Shown: positions 37,327 through 45,837 of the stretch, in pieces
Numbering within the stretch: position 1 is the stretch's first letter
Layout: each line of letters opens with the position of its first letter
DNA from: Pseudomonas cannabina
Lineage (GTDB): Bacteria > Pseudomonadota > Gammaproteobacteria > Pseudomonadales > Pseudomonadaceae
NCBI RefSeq assembly: GCF_900100365.1
Contig: NZ_FNKU01000001.1
Span: forward strand, 1,364,001-1,428,000
Direction: 5' to 3'
Length of the DNA: 64,000 bases
Position numbers and translations under genes: made by a program
The notes under the pieces: generated by a model
What the model was told of the DNA's origin: nothing
The model's database searches: none
Seen by the model: the letters and a program-made list of their open reading frames with translations, nothing else

Positions 37327-37461
37327 GAAATGCGGTCTCCATTGGAGCAGGTGCCAAGGCGCAATGCATATCAGGAAACACATCCCCGGCAGATGACCGG
37401 GCACGACAAAAAATGCCGACGCGTGCGGATGTCCTTCCCGGACACCCCGCCGGTTAGTGGG

Positions 37462-37650
37462 TTGAATCAGGTCGGCAGGTCTCCTGACTGGCATGTCATC
37501 GCCTCGCTCCGGCCTTCCCGGACCTGAATCCAGTGGCAGTCATAGAGCAGGCTCGATGCCTACAGTTGCGGGGGCAGTTTCGTTTTGACCTTTTGAAACA
37601 AGGCGTGCGAATTCCCTGTTAGTTCCTCTCGGAAACCGACGGCCGGCATG
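37462..37650 (-). ncRNA. cobalamin (AdoCbl) riboswitch
   Basis: On the minus strand the conserved elements appear in order: GAGAGGAACTAACAGGGAA (P3 region), AACTGCCCCCGCAACTGTA (37561-37579, the near-invariant core), GCCACTG, and AGTCAGGAGACCTGCC (37472-37487). It sits about 135 bp upstream of the binding-protein start. Corrinoid binding normally shuts off downstream expression. Confidence 0.93.
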
Positions 37651-37666
37651 GTAAACGATAAGGGTT

Positions 37667-38390
37667 TTAGTGGCTAATGCTTTGCGTTCGCAGCAGGCTG
37701 TTGGTCAGATGCAGGCGCATCGCGGCGCGTGCCGCATCCCGGTCCTGGCGAGCGATGGCGTCGAAAATCTGCTCTTGCTCACGTTGTTGAGCTTCCGGAT
37801 CATCTTCGGTGTGCAGTAACGTAATATATATTGCCGAAGCCACTGCGCGTGCGCGGCAGAATGCTGCTGCCCAGCTGGCTCATGACGTCTGTGAAGAAGC
37901 TGTTGGCGGTGCACAGCGAGATCTGCCGGTGGAATTCGAAGTCGGCTTGCAGGGTGTCTTTGCCGAGGCGTGCGCAACGATGTAATTCATCGAGGGCCTG
38001 ACGAATTGCCTCCAACTGCCCGGGCGTACGGCGTTGCGCGGCGAGGGCGGCGGATTCGGGTTCAAGGCTCAGACGCAGTTCGATGATCGGCGCTGCGTCA
38101 CCGGGTGTGCCAATGGCGGGGGCGTCCTGCGGTGAACTCCCGGTCTGTGAGGCGTCGACCACGAATGTGCCGATGCCATGCCGGGTTTCGACCAGGCCTT
38201 CGGCCTGCAAGCGCGACATCGCCTCGCGCACCACCGTGCGGCTGACCCCGGTTTCACGGATGATCACCTGCTCGGTGGGCAGCTTTTCGCCACTGCGCAG
38301 TTCACCTTCGCGAATCCTACGCGAGAATTCGGCGACCAGTTGCTGGGTCAGGCTGGAACGGCGGCCTTTGGGGGCGGAAGGTTGTTCCAT
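37667..38390 (-). pseudogene. GntR/FCD regulator with a single frameshift
   Basis: From ATG 38390 the frame encodes a GntR winged helix (LVAEFSRRIREGELRSGEKLPTEQVI, SRTVVREAMSRLQAEGLVETRHGIGTFV) and most of an FCD domain to SQLGSSILPRTR. It then goes off frame and stops at 37800. The missing end is present in another frame down to TAA 37667: LLHTEDDPEAQQREQEQIFDAIARQDRDAARAAMRLHLTNSLLRTQSISH. The total span is 724 bp, one base more than a multiple of three, so a single insertion (or a 2-bp loss) near 37820-37850 explains it. The helices carrying the last metal-site residues are lost from the truncated product. It is divergent from an intact paralog. Confidence 0.8.
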
Positions 38391-38418
38391 GGCAGGGTGA
38401 TCGGTCCGTTTGGGGTGG

Positions 38419-38438
38419 CTGAGTATAACCGTACTCAG
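38419..38438. promoter_or_regulatory. inverted repeat between two divergent GntR genes
   Basis: CTGAGTA-TAACCG-TACTCAG is a 7-bp perfect inverted repeat in the 108-bp divergent region. A smaller ATAC-TCGC-GTAT lies at 38467-38478. Either could be the operator of one of the regulators. Confidence 0.4.
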
Positions 38439-38498
38439 AGCCTGTTTTGTGTCGGTATCGCAGCCTATACTCGCGTATCGGACAGAACTGAGGCTGCA

Positions 38499-39233
38499 AT
38501 GCCGGACAACGCGCTTTCTTCGCAAAAGAACCACCGACGCCTGGCGGAAACCCTGGTTGACCGCTTTGCCCAGCGCATGCGTGACGGGGTGCTTCAGCGC
38601 GGCGAAAAACTGCCTTCCGAGCTGCATATCATGGAAGCCGAAGGCGTCAGCCGCACGGTGGTGCGGGATGCCTTGTCGCGGATGCAGGCTGCGGGCCTGG
38701 TGGAAACCCGCCACGGCGTAGGGACATTTGTCCTCGACATGCCGCCGCCCGAGGGGTTTTCCGTCGGCCCGGCGACCATCGCCACCGTGTCCGATGTGCT
38801 GAACCTGCTGGAGTTTCGTTTGAGCCTTGAGGTCGAGGCCGCCGGTCTTGCCGCCCAGCGCCGCAGCCCGGAAGCGCTGCTGGAACTCAAACGGGCTTTC
38901 GATGCGTTGCTCGAAGGGCCGCAGAAGTCCGGGACCACGATCAATGCCGACTTTCAGTTTCACCTCAAGATCGCCAAGGCGTCCGGCAATGCCTACCTGA
39001 TCGACATCATGAAACACCTGGGCACCAAATTGATCCCGCGCACCCGCATGAATTCGGCGTACACCGGGCAGAGCGACCGCAATGCCTACCTGGCCGGAAT
39101 CAACGCTGAACACCGGCACATCTACAACGCTATTGCCGAAGGCAACGTCGATGCCGCGCGCTCGGCCATGTACCTGCACCTCAACGGCAGCCGCATGCGC
39201 TTGCGCCGTACTCAGTCGGTGTACAGCGACTGA
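38499..39233 (+). CDS. GntR/FCD transcriptional regulator (intact paralog)
   Basis: The 244-residue protein has an N-terminal winged helix (about 15-80: ETLVDRFAQRMRDGVLQRGEKLPSELHIMEAEGVSRTVVRDALSRMQAAGLVETRHG) and a C-terminal FCD domain with His/Asp ligand positions in DFQFHLKIAKASGNAYL and AEHRHIYNAI. GAGG precedes ATG 38499; the open frame upstream is antisense to the neighbour. It lies close to the KdgM/ABC/enolase operon, whose promoter has three TnGTnnnACnA sites, so it is the best candidate regulator of that operon. Confidence 0.9.
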   Translation: MPDNALSSQKNHRRLAETLVDRFAQRMRDGVLQRGEKLPSELHIMEAEGVSRTVVRDALSRMQAAGLVETRHGVGTFVLDMPPPEGFSVGPATIATVSDVLNLLEFRLSLEVEAAGLAAQRRSPEALLELKRAFDALLEGPQKSGTTINADFQFHLKIAKASGNAYLIDIMKHLGTKLIPRTRMNSAYTGQSDRNAYLAGINAEHRHIYNAIAEGNVDAARSAMYLHLNGSRMRLRRTQSVYSD

Positions 39234-39246
39234 GCGATTCATGAGC

Positions 39247-39574
39247 GGACGCGGAGCGTCCAGAAACGCATGCGACGCGGAGCGTCGCACGATAGTTGAT
39301 AATCAAAAGGCTTTTTTACCGCGATATCACTGACGACGCAGCGGCCCCCGGATCAGTGTCAGGGCGAAGGAACCCGACGAAGTCGGGCCGGAAACGGAGC
39401 CGGGATTTTGGTTACTTTGATCCTTCAAAGTAACTCGCCGAGAGGCGAAAAGATGACTTGAGCCGTAAATACATCCAACTGACATCGCAGAACCGCTACG
39501 TGACTGTGCCACACACTCAAGAGTGGACGCGGAGCGTCCAGAAACGCATGCGACGCGGAGCGTCGCACGATAGT
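39247..39574. repeat. composite palindromic repeat, copy B
   Basis: A REP unit (39247-39296), a spacer, CACTGACGACGCA (39328-39340), then a module in which the left arm of the large cruciform is deleted (the junction runs straight into CGGCCCCCGGATCAGTGTC), the conserved tail, and a second REP unit (39525-39574). An inverse GACGCTCCGCGTC follows near 39600. No gene is supported in 39234-39623. Confidence 0.82.
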
Positions 39575-39623
39575 CAGATCGTTCGCAAAATGCATGTCAT
39601 GACGCTCCGCGTCGCCATCTGCG

Positions 39624-40346
39624 CTACAAAAAGTTGTACTGCACGCCCACGCGCAATCTCAGCTGGCGCTTGTCATCTTCCGAATCGACCTTGATGTCGC
39701 CCACCTCGAAGAACGGCACCCAGCGCTTGTCCCATCTGTATTTGAAGGCTGCGTTCTGCTCGTAGTCGGTCTTGCCGTTGTCGTAGCGGATGTAATCGGC
39801 ATCGAAATAGGTGAACTGGTATTCGTATGTCCACGGCCCTTTGCTGGCGTAGTTGACCCAGACGTCGTAACGATTGATCGACTGGTCGTCCATCTGGTTG
39901 TCGGGCATCTGGTGGTTGACCTTGTCGCGGTCCAGTTTGATCGAGTCGTAGCGATAACGCCCGGAGACGCTCAACTGGTCATTCACTTTGTAACCCAGCT
40001 TGAGGCCCATTTTGTAGGCTGTGGATTTCTCGATGCTTTCCAGCGCCAGCGACGGGGTGAGCGTCCACTTTTCATCGAGCCGGTGTTGGTAGCTTGCCGT
40101 CAGTTCGTGGCCGTTGCCGACGGTGTTGTCGAACGCCACGTCCTGTCGGTCGCCTGCGGTCTTGTACTTGAGTTCCCCTTCAAAGCCCCAGCCGCTGTCC
40201 AGACGGGTGCCGAATTTGACCCGGTCGGCGTGCATACGTGTGCTTTCCGCGTACTGATGGCGGTAGTTGATGTAAGCGCTGTCGGCATGTGTCCATGCGC
40301 AAGGCAGCAGGGCGGCAAAAGCGAGCAGTGCGAGTGATTTTTTCAT
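39624..40346 (-). CDS. kdgM: KdgM-family oligogalacturonate-type porin
   Basis: The 240-residue outer-membrane protein has a signal peptide (MKKSLALLAFAALLPCAWTHA, then DSAYINYRHQY). The 12-strand KdgM pattern shows FGTRLDSGWGFEGELKYKT, LGYKVNDQLSVSGRYRYDS, TYEYQFTYFDADYIRYDNGKTDYEQNAAFKYR and a terminal RLRVGVQYNFL. KdgM porins pass acidic oligosaccharides such as pectin fragments. The gene is last in line behind the ABC and enolase-superfamily genes on the same strand, supporting one uptake and catabolic operon. Confidence 0.87.
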   Translation of the reverse strand: MKKSLALLAFAALLPCAWTHADSAYINYRHQYAESTRMHADRVKFGTRLDSGWGFEGELKYKTAGDRQDVAFDNTVGNGHELTASYQHRLDEKWTLTPSLALESIEKSTAYKMGLKLGYKVNDQLSVSGRYRYDSIKLDRDKVNHQMPDNQMDDQSINRYDVWVNYASKGPWTYEYQFTYFDADYIRYDNGKTDYEQNAAFKYRWDKRWVPFFEVGDIKVDSEDDKRQLRLRVGVQYNFL

Positions 40347-40482
40347 TTTTTTTATTCTTGTTGATTGAAGTTCTGGGTGTGTTGAAGCAAATCGCGGGCA
40401 GCCGGGTCCTGTGGCCTTGTTGGCCAGGAATCAGCGTGTCAGCAGAGGTCGGGGTCCGGGCTGTCGCCAGCCGGGAGCAGGG

Positions 40483-41247
40483 TTATCCCGTCGGGCGCAG
40501 GTCCATGTCGCGACTGGCCTGGATCAGCATGCGCGAGTACTCGTGTCGGGCCTGATCGTTGACCAGCTGGCTGCTGTCGAGTGTTTCCAGCACCTGCCCC
40601 TGCTGCATGACCGCCACCCGGTCACACAGATGCGCCACCACGCCAAGGTCGTGGGTCACCATCAGGTAGGTCAGGCCTTGCTGGCGGCGCAGATCGGACA
40701 GCAGGTTGAGGATTTCGGCCTGCACCGAAACATCCAGCGCCGAGGTCGGTTCGTCGAGCAACAGCACGCGCGGTTCGAGAATCAGCGCGCGTGCAATTGC
40801 TACGCGCTGGCGCTGGCCGCCAGACAACTGATGCGGATACCTGAACCGGAAGCTCTCATTGAGACCAACCTTGTTCAGCACCTCGCAGACGCGCCGGTCA
40901 CGCTCACCGATCTTGTGAATGCTCAGCGGCTCCTTGAGGGCAGCGTCGATGGTGTGGCGCGGGTGCAGCGAGGCATACGGGTCCTGAAAGACCATCTGCA
41001 CGGTGCGGTAATGGCTGGCGTCGAGCTTGCGCTGTACCGCCTGGCCCGCCACGCTCAAGGCGCCGGTCCAGTGATGATATTGCCCGGCCAGGCAACGCAG
41101 CACGGTGGTCTTGCCCGAGCCGGACTCACCGACCAGCCCGAACGACTGGCCTTGCTCGACCTGCAGGTTGACGTCCCTGAGCACGTGGTTCAGCGCGCTG
41201 CCCGTACCGAAACTCAGGTTCAGTGAATCGACGGTGATCATTGCCAT
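40483..41247 (-). CDS. dipeptide/oligopeptide-type ABC transporter ATPase (second)
   Basis: The 254-residue ATPase has Walker A GLVGESGSGKTTV, Q-loop MVFQDPYASLHPRHT (DppF/OppF-like), signature LSGGQRQRVAIARALI, Walker [13 protein letters not shown] and VTHDLGVVAHLCD. The start at 41247 lies 10 bp after the stop of the first ATPase gene; a longer frame overlaps it. It forms a heterodimer with its neighbour. Confidence 0.9.
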   Translation of the reverse strand: MAMITVDSLNLSFGTGSALNHVLRDVNLQVEQGQSFGLVGESGSGKTTVLRCLAGQYHHWTGALSVAGQAVQRKLDASHYRTVQMVFQDPYASLHPRHTIDAALKEPLSIHKIGERDRRVCEVLNKVGLNESFRFRYPHQLSGGQRQRVAIARALILEPRVLLLDEPTSALDVSVQAEILNLLSDLRRQQGLTYLMVTHDLGVVAHLCDRVAVMQQGQVLETLDSSQLVNDQARHEYSRMLIQASRDMDLRPTG

Positions 41248-41257
41248 GGGAGCATTC

Positions 41258-42112
41258 TCAGTGAGTGAGCCAGAGAGGATCGCGCTGCAACACCGGCAGG
41301 CTGGCGCGGGGACGGTCAAGGCTGGGCAGGGCGGCGAGCAGGCCCTGGGTGTACGGGTGACACGCCTGATCCAGCTCGTTGGCGTTCAGCGACTCCACCA
41401 CCCGCCCGGCGTACATCACCAGCACCCGGTCGCAGAAGTGGCGCACCATGGTCAGGTCGTGGCTGATGAAAATCAGGCCCAGATCACGCTCGCTGACCAG
41501 TTCTTCAAGGACGTTGAGCACCTGACGCCGCACCGATACGTCCAGCGCAGATGTCGGCTCGTCGGCGATGATGACTTGCGGATCGGTGATGACCATCATT
41601 GCGATCATGATCCTTTGCCCCATATCGCCGGAGACTTCGTGGGGGTACAGCTCGTAGACCCGCGCCGGTTCGCGAATGTGCACCTTGGCGAGCATGTCCA
41701 GCGTGCGCTCGCGGGCTTCTCTTTTCGACACGCGGTGATGCGCCAGGTAGGCTTCGGCGATCTGTTCGCCGACCTTGATCACCGGGTTCAGCGAGTATTT
41801 CGGGTCTTGCATGATCATCGACATGCGTCGGCCACGAATGCCCTGCATCTGTTTTTCGCTACAATCGAGCAGGTCGACATCGCCGAAACGCAGCGTTTTC
41901 GCGGTCACTCTGGCCGTTGCCGGGTGCAGGCGCAGCAGGCTGCGGCCGACCGTGGATTTGCCCGAGCCCGATTCGCCGACAATCGCCAGCTTTTCCCGGC
42001 CCAGGGTGAACGAGACGTCGCGGACCGCTGCCGTGGTCTTGCCCGCATGATTGAATTCGACCCGCAGATCTTCCACCGCAAGCTTTATCGGTGGCATGGC
42101 TGTTTTCGACAT
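41258..42112 (-). CDS. dipeptide/oligopeptide-type ABC transporter ATPase (first)
   Basis: The 284-residue DppD/OppD-like ATPase has Walker A IVGESGSGKSTVGRS, Q-loop MIMQDPKYSLNPVIKVGEQI, Walker [17 protein letters not shown] and FISHDLTMVRHFCD. The signature segment reads PHEVSGDMGQRIMIAMM, where VSGDMGQR replaces the usual LSGGMRQR, so the second Gly of SGG is Asp. This may weaken ATP hydrolysis at one site. It has an oligopeptide-type C-terminal extension (CHPYTQGLLAALPSL). AAGGAG lies 10 bp upstream. Confidence 0.9.
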   Translation of the reverse strand: MSKTAMPPIKLAVEDLRVEFNHAGKTTAAVRDVSFTLGREKLAIVGESGSGKSTVGRSLLRLHPATARVTAKTLRFGDVDLLDCSEKQMQGIRGRRMSMIMQDPKYSLNPVIKVGEQIAEAYLAHHRVSKREARERTLDMLAKVHIREPARVYELYPHEVSGDMGQRIMIAMMVITDPQVIIADEPTSALDVSVRRQVLNVLEELVSERDLGLIFISHDLTMVRHFCDRVLVMYAGRVVESLNANELDQACHPYTQGLLAALPSLDRPRASLPVLQRDPLWLTH

Positions 42113-42147
42113 GGCTGTCAGCTCCTTTTCTTGTTATTCGATGTCTG

Positions 42148-43053
42148 TCATTCGCTACGCGGGTCGAGCACATCGCGCAGGCCGTCGCCCAGCAGGTTGA
42201 AGGCCAGGCTGACCAGCATGATGGTGGCGCCGGGTGCTGCGACCAGCCACCAGCTTTCCAGCATGTAGCGTCGGCCGCTGGAAATCATCGCGCCCCATTC
42301 CGGCAGCGGGGCCTGCGCGCCGAGGCCGAGAAAACCCAGCGCGGCGGCAGTGAGAATGATGTTGGCCATGTTCATGGTCAGGCGGATGATCACTGAGGAC
42401 AGGCACATTGGAATGATGTGGCGACCGATAACGCGAAGTGCCGAGGCGCCTTGCAGTTTCACCGCCACGACGAAGTCGGCGTTGCGCAGCGACAGGGTTT
42501 CGGCCCGTGCCAGACGCGCGATCGGTGGCCAGGCGGTGAGGGCGATGGCGATGACCGCCTGCTCCAGACCCGGCCCAAGGGCTGCGATGAACGCCAGCGC
42601 GAGCACCAGGCTCGGGAACGAGATGAAGATGTCGGTGATGCGCATGAACAGGCTGTCGACCCAGCCACCGAAATAGCCGGAAACAGTCCCGATCAACATG
42701 CCGATGGGGCCGACGATCACCGTTACCAGCATCACGATGTACAGCGTGATGCGCGAGCCGTACACCAGCCGGCTGAACACGTCGCGGCCGTATTCATCGG
42801 TGCCGAACCAGTGTTGCGCGCCCGGCATGCGCAGCGCAGCAGACATGTCCTGGGCGAGCGGGTCATGGGTGGCGATCAACGGCGCGAACAGGGCGACGAC
42901 CATCAATGTACTGATCACGATCAGGCCCGCGAGGGTCATCGGGTTGCGCAACAGAAAACGCATCAGACGCGCGGCGCTGGCGGTGAACGCCGCAAAACTT
43001 GATTGCGGGGCCTGGACCATCGGTTTGGCGCTGCTTGCAAGAGAAGTAGTCAT
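42148..43053 (-). CDS. dipeptide-type ABC transporter permease (DppC-like)
   Basis: The 301-residue permease has an N-terminal anchor (FLLRNPMTLAGLIVISTLMVVALFAPLIA), then HWFGTDEYGRDVFSRLVYGSRITL, and the EAA region VAVKLQGASALRVIGRHIIPMCLSSVIIRLT. It has the OppC/DppC ending EWGAMISSGRRYMLESWWLVAAPGATIMLVSLAFNLLGDGLRD. The start overlaps the partner permease stop. Confidence 0.92.
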   Translation of the reverse strand: MTTSLASSAKPMVQAPQSSFAAFTASAARLMRFLLRNPMTLAGLIVISTLMVVALFAPLIATHDPLAQDMSAALRMPGAQHWFGTDEYGRDVFSRLVYGSRITLYIVMLVTVIVGPIGMLIGTVSGYFGGWVDSLFMRITDIFISFPSLVLALAFIAALGPGLEQAVIAIALTAWPPIARLARAETLSLRNADFVVAVKLQGASALRVIGRHIIPMCLSSVIIRLTMNMANIILTAAALGFLGLGAQAPLPEWGAMISSGRRYMLESWWLVAAPGATIMLVSLAFNLLGDGLRDVLDPRSE

Positions 43054-44090
43054 CAGCGGGTTCTCGGGTCGAAGACTTTATAAAGTGCGTCACTGATCTG
43101 GTTGAGGATCACGAAGATCAGACCGATCAGCAGCACGCAGGCCATCACCGCATTCATGTCACCGAGCAGCAGGCTGCTGGTCAGGTACTGGCCGAAACCC
43201 GGCCAGGCGAAAACGGTTTCGATCAGCACCGCGCCTTCCAGCAGACCGCCGTAGGCGAGGGCAACGATGGTCAGCAGCTGTACGCGGATGTTGCGGAACG
43301 CATGGCCCCAGACGATGCGTCGCTGTGACAGACCCTTGACCCGCGCGGTGATGATGTACTCCTGCGACAGTTGCTCGAGCATGAAGCTGCGCGTCATGCG
43401 GCTGATGTAGGCCACCGAATTAAAGCTGAGGATCACCGCGGGCAGCAGGATATGGCGCAGCGCGCTGCGAAAGGCGTCCCAGTCGCCGGACAAGGCGGTG
43501 TCGATCAACAGCAGGCCGGTGCGGGTTTCGATCAGGCCGTCGTAGGCCAGGCCGATGCGGCCGACCCCGCCCGCCCAGCCCAGCCAGGCGTAGAACACCA
43601 GAAACGCCATCATGCCCAACCAGAAGATCGGCGTGGAGTAGCCGAACAGGGTGATGACCCGGGCGATGTGGTCGCCGCTGCGGCCTTGATGCGTGGCAGC
43701 GTAAACCCCCAGCGGCAGCCCGATCAGGATGCCGAACAGAATCGCCAGCGTGGCCAGTTCCAGCGTCGCCGGGAACACCCGGGCGATGTCTTCGATGACC
43801 GGATGCCCGGTCAGCAGCGCCTTGCCCAGATCGCCGTGCAGCAGGTCGCTGAGGTACATCACGAACTGGGTGGTCAGCGGTTTGTCCAGGCCCAGCTCCT
43901 GGTAGGCCTGAGCGTAGGCGGCTGCGTCGGCGTCCGGGCCGACGATGGCCAGCACCGGGTCCAGCGGCATGACCCGACCGATGAAGAAAGTGAGCAACAG
44001 CAGGCCGAACAGGGTCGCCGCCACTGATCCGCTGCGACGGGTGCCGTGGGCGACCCGACTGCTCCAAAATGAAATCGATGCACTCGACAT
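43053..44090 (-). CDS. dipeptide-type ABC transporter permease (DppB-like)
   Basis: The 345-residue permease has the DppB/OppB landmarks: an N-terminal helix ending FFIGRVMPLDPVLAIVG, DLLHGDLGKALLTGHPV, GYSTPIFWLGMMAFLVFYAWLGW, and the EAA loop ITARVKGLSQRRIVWGHAFRNIRVQLLTI. AGGCAGGA precedes ATG 44090, which I prefer over 44126. It is coupled to the DppC-like gene by a 1-bp overlap. Confidence 0.92.
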   Translation of the reverse strand: MSSASISFWSSRVAHGTRRSGSVAATLFGLLLLTFFIGRVMPLDPVLAIVGPDADAAAYAQAYQELGLDKPLTTQFVMYLSDLLHGDLGKALLTGHPVIEDIARVFPATLELATLAILFGILIGLPLGVYAATHQGRSGDHIARVITLFGYSTPIFWLGMMAFLVFYAWLGWAGGVGRIGLAYDGLIETRTGLLLIDTALSGDWDAFRSALRHILLPAVILSFNSVAYISRMTRSFMLEQLSQEYIITARVKGLSQRRIVWGHAFRNIRVQLLTIVALAYGGLLEGAVLIETVFAWPGFGQYLTSSLLLGDMNAVMACVLLIGLIFVILNQISDALYKVFDPRTR

Positions 44091-44129
44091 GGTTATTCCT
44101 GCCTTGGCTTGAGCGATTGAACGCATGGT

Positions 44130-45752
44130 TCAGCGTTGCTTGTAGACGTCACGCAGGCGCGTGGTCGCGGCGCTGTGGCCTGCGTATTCCTGAACATCGG
44201 CGTGGATGACCACTTCGTCGGTCATCTGCGAAACCGGCATGATCGGGCCTGCTTTCTGGTCATAGAGCGTCTGGATGCGCTGGCAGTCGGCCAGTTGCTG
44301 ACGTGCATCGCGCTCGTGCTCGGCCTGCTCGATCAACTGGTTGATCTCGGCGCTATAGAACGAGGTACGCCAGCCCTGAAAGTTGCTCAATCGGGCTTCT
44401 TCGCGGCTGTCCGGGTTGTAGATCAGTGCTCGCAGGCTGGAGTGTGGATGACGTTCGGCACCGCCGCCGCCACGACCGACCAGAATGTCGAAACGCCGGT
44501 CGCGCATGGCACCGTAGATCTGGTTGCCGGTGCCGGTAATGATCGACGCCTGAATGCCCGTCTGGGCGAGGGTCGATTGCAGGCTGGTGGCGATGTTGAT
44601 GAACGGCGTGTCGGTCAGCGAGCGGATGGTGATCTTGAAGCCGTTCGGGTGCCCGGCTTCGGCCAGCAGTTGCCTGGCTTTGGCGACATTCAGCGTGTAG
44701 CCCGGATCATCGAGTCTGGCCGCCAGCCCCAGTTGCAGCGGGCGCTGATTGATCACGCCATAATGCGGCATGATGACGTTGTTGATGCCCTGATAATCGA
44801 TCAGTGCGCGAATCGCCTGACGCACGCGGATGTCCTGAAACAAAGGCTGCTCCATGCTCAGCGCGACGTAATACAGTGTGCCGCGCGGAATGGTCTGCAC
44901 GCTGACGTCTTTGGAGCGGGTCAGGGCCTGAATGTCGCTGGCCGCCATGCCGCGGGCTACGTCCAGATCACCGCGCTCGACCATCAGGCGCAGGGCCTGG
45001 GACTCGGTCATGTTGTGCATGATGACCCGACGCATCTTCGCCGGGCCGCGCCAGTACGAGTCGAAGCGGGTCATCAGGATCACGTCGTTGGCGCGCCAGA
45101 TGTCCAGCTTGAACGCCCCGGAGCCTGCCGCGTTGGTGGTCAGCCAGCCTGCGCCCAGATCATCGCCCTTGGCGTGTTGCAGCGCGGTCAGGCGGTCGAC
45201 GACAAACGCACTGGGCGAGGTGGCCAGGGTGTTGAGCACCAGCATCGGATAGGTGGCTTTGGGCAGGTCGAGCACGAAGGTTGAAGGCCCCTCGGCGCGC
45301 ATCAGTTCGCTGACGTTGTTTGCGGTGTAGCCATAGGCTTTCCAGGTCGAGGCCAGCGCCTTGTTGAGCGTGACCACGCGTTGCAGCGACCAGGCGACAT
45401 CCTGGGCGGTGAGGGGATTACCGGAGTGGAAGGTCACGCCCTGACGCAGGTGAAACGTCAGGCGCATGCGGTCTGGGCTGATTTCCCAGCGCTCTGCCAG
45501 TGCCGGAACCAGTTGGTCGGGGCGCGCGGCATCTTGTTCCAGCAGCATGTCGTAGAGGTTGGCGTTGACTTCGGACACTTCAAGGCCGGTAGCACCCGCC
45601 GGGTCGAGCGACAGCAGGTTGATCATGCTCATGCCGATCACCAGTTGATCGACCGGTGTTTCGCCACGCGCCATGGCGGGCGGGGTGTGCGTGAACATCG
45701 CCGTCAGGGCGAGACATAGCAGCCAGGGCAGGCGCTGGGGCCAGAGCTTCAT
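44130..45752 (-). CDS. family 5 extracellular solute-binding protein
   Basis: The 540-residue product has a signal peptide (MKLWPQRLPWLLCLALTAMFTHTPPAMA) and the SBP_bac_5 fold: VIGMSMINLLSLDPAGATGLEVSEVNANLYDMLLEQD, LTFHLRQGVTFHSGNPLTAQDVAWSLQRVV, GSGAFKLDIWRANDVILMTRFDSYWRGP, DIRVRQAIRALIDYQGINNVIM. The family binds peptides, but members also bind sugars and acid oligosaccharides. A neighbouring KdgM porin and enolase-superfamily enzyme make a carbohydrate acid the better guess. AAGGA lies 8 bp upstream. Confidence 0.9.
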   Translation of the reverse strand: MKLWPQRLPWLLCLALTAMFTHTPPAMARGETPVDQLVIGMSMINLLSLDPAGATGLEVSEVNANLYDMLLEQDAARPDQLVPALAERWEISPDRMRLTFHLRQGVTFHSGNPLTAQDVAWSLQRVVTLNKALASTWKAYGYTANNVSELMRAEGPSTFVLDLPKATYPMLVLNTLATSPSAFVVDRLTALQHAKGDDLGAGWLTTNAAGSGAFKLDIWRANDVILMTRFDSYWRGPAKMRRVIMHNMTESQALRLMVERGDLDVARGMAASDIQALTRSKDVSVQTIPRGTLYYVALSMEQPLFQDIRVRQAIRALIDYQGINNVIMPHYGVINQRPLQLGLAARLDDPGYTLNVAKARQLLAEAGHPNGFKITIRSLTDTPFINIATSLQSTLAQTGIQASIITGTGNQIYGAMRDRRFDILVGRGGGGAERHPHSSLRALIYNPDSREEARLSNFQGWRTSFYSAEINQLIEQAEHERDARQQLADCQRIQTLYDQKAGPIMPVSQMTDEVVIHADVQEYAGHSAATTRLRDVYKQR

Positions 45753-45837
45753 GGAGGCAGTCCTTTATTATATTTATAAGACGCTGTATCGAAACGCTGA
45801 ATTAGCCGTTGTCGGTGTTCCTTTGCGGTACTGCCTG

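Noticed and set aside
37800..39290. A 496-codon minus-strand frame that seems to give a long GntR fusion
   Set aside because: The first two-thirds are the antisense of the intact plus-strand GntR gene. The real gene starts at 38390.
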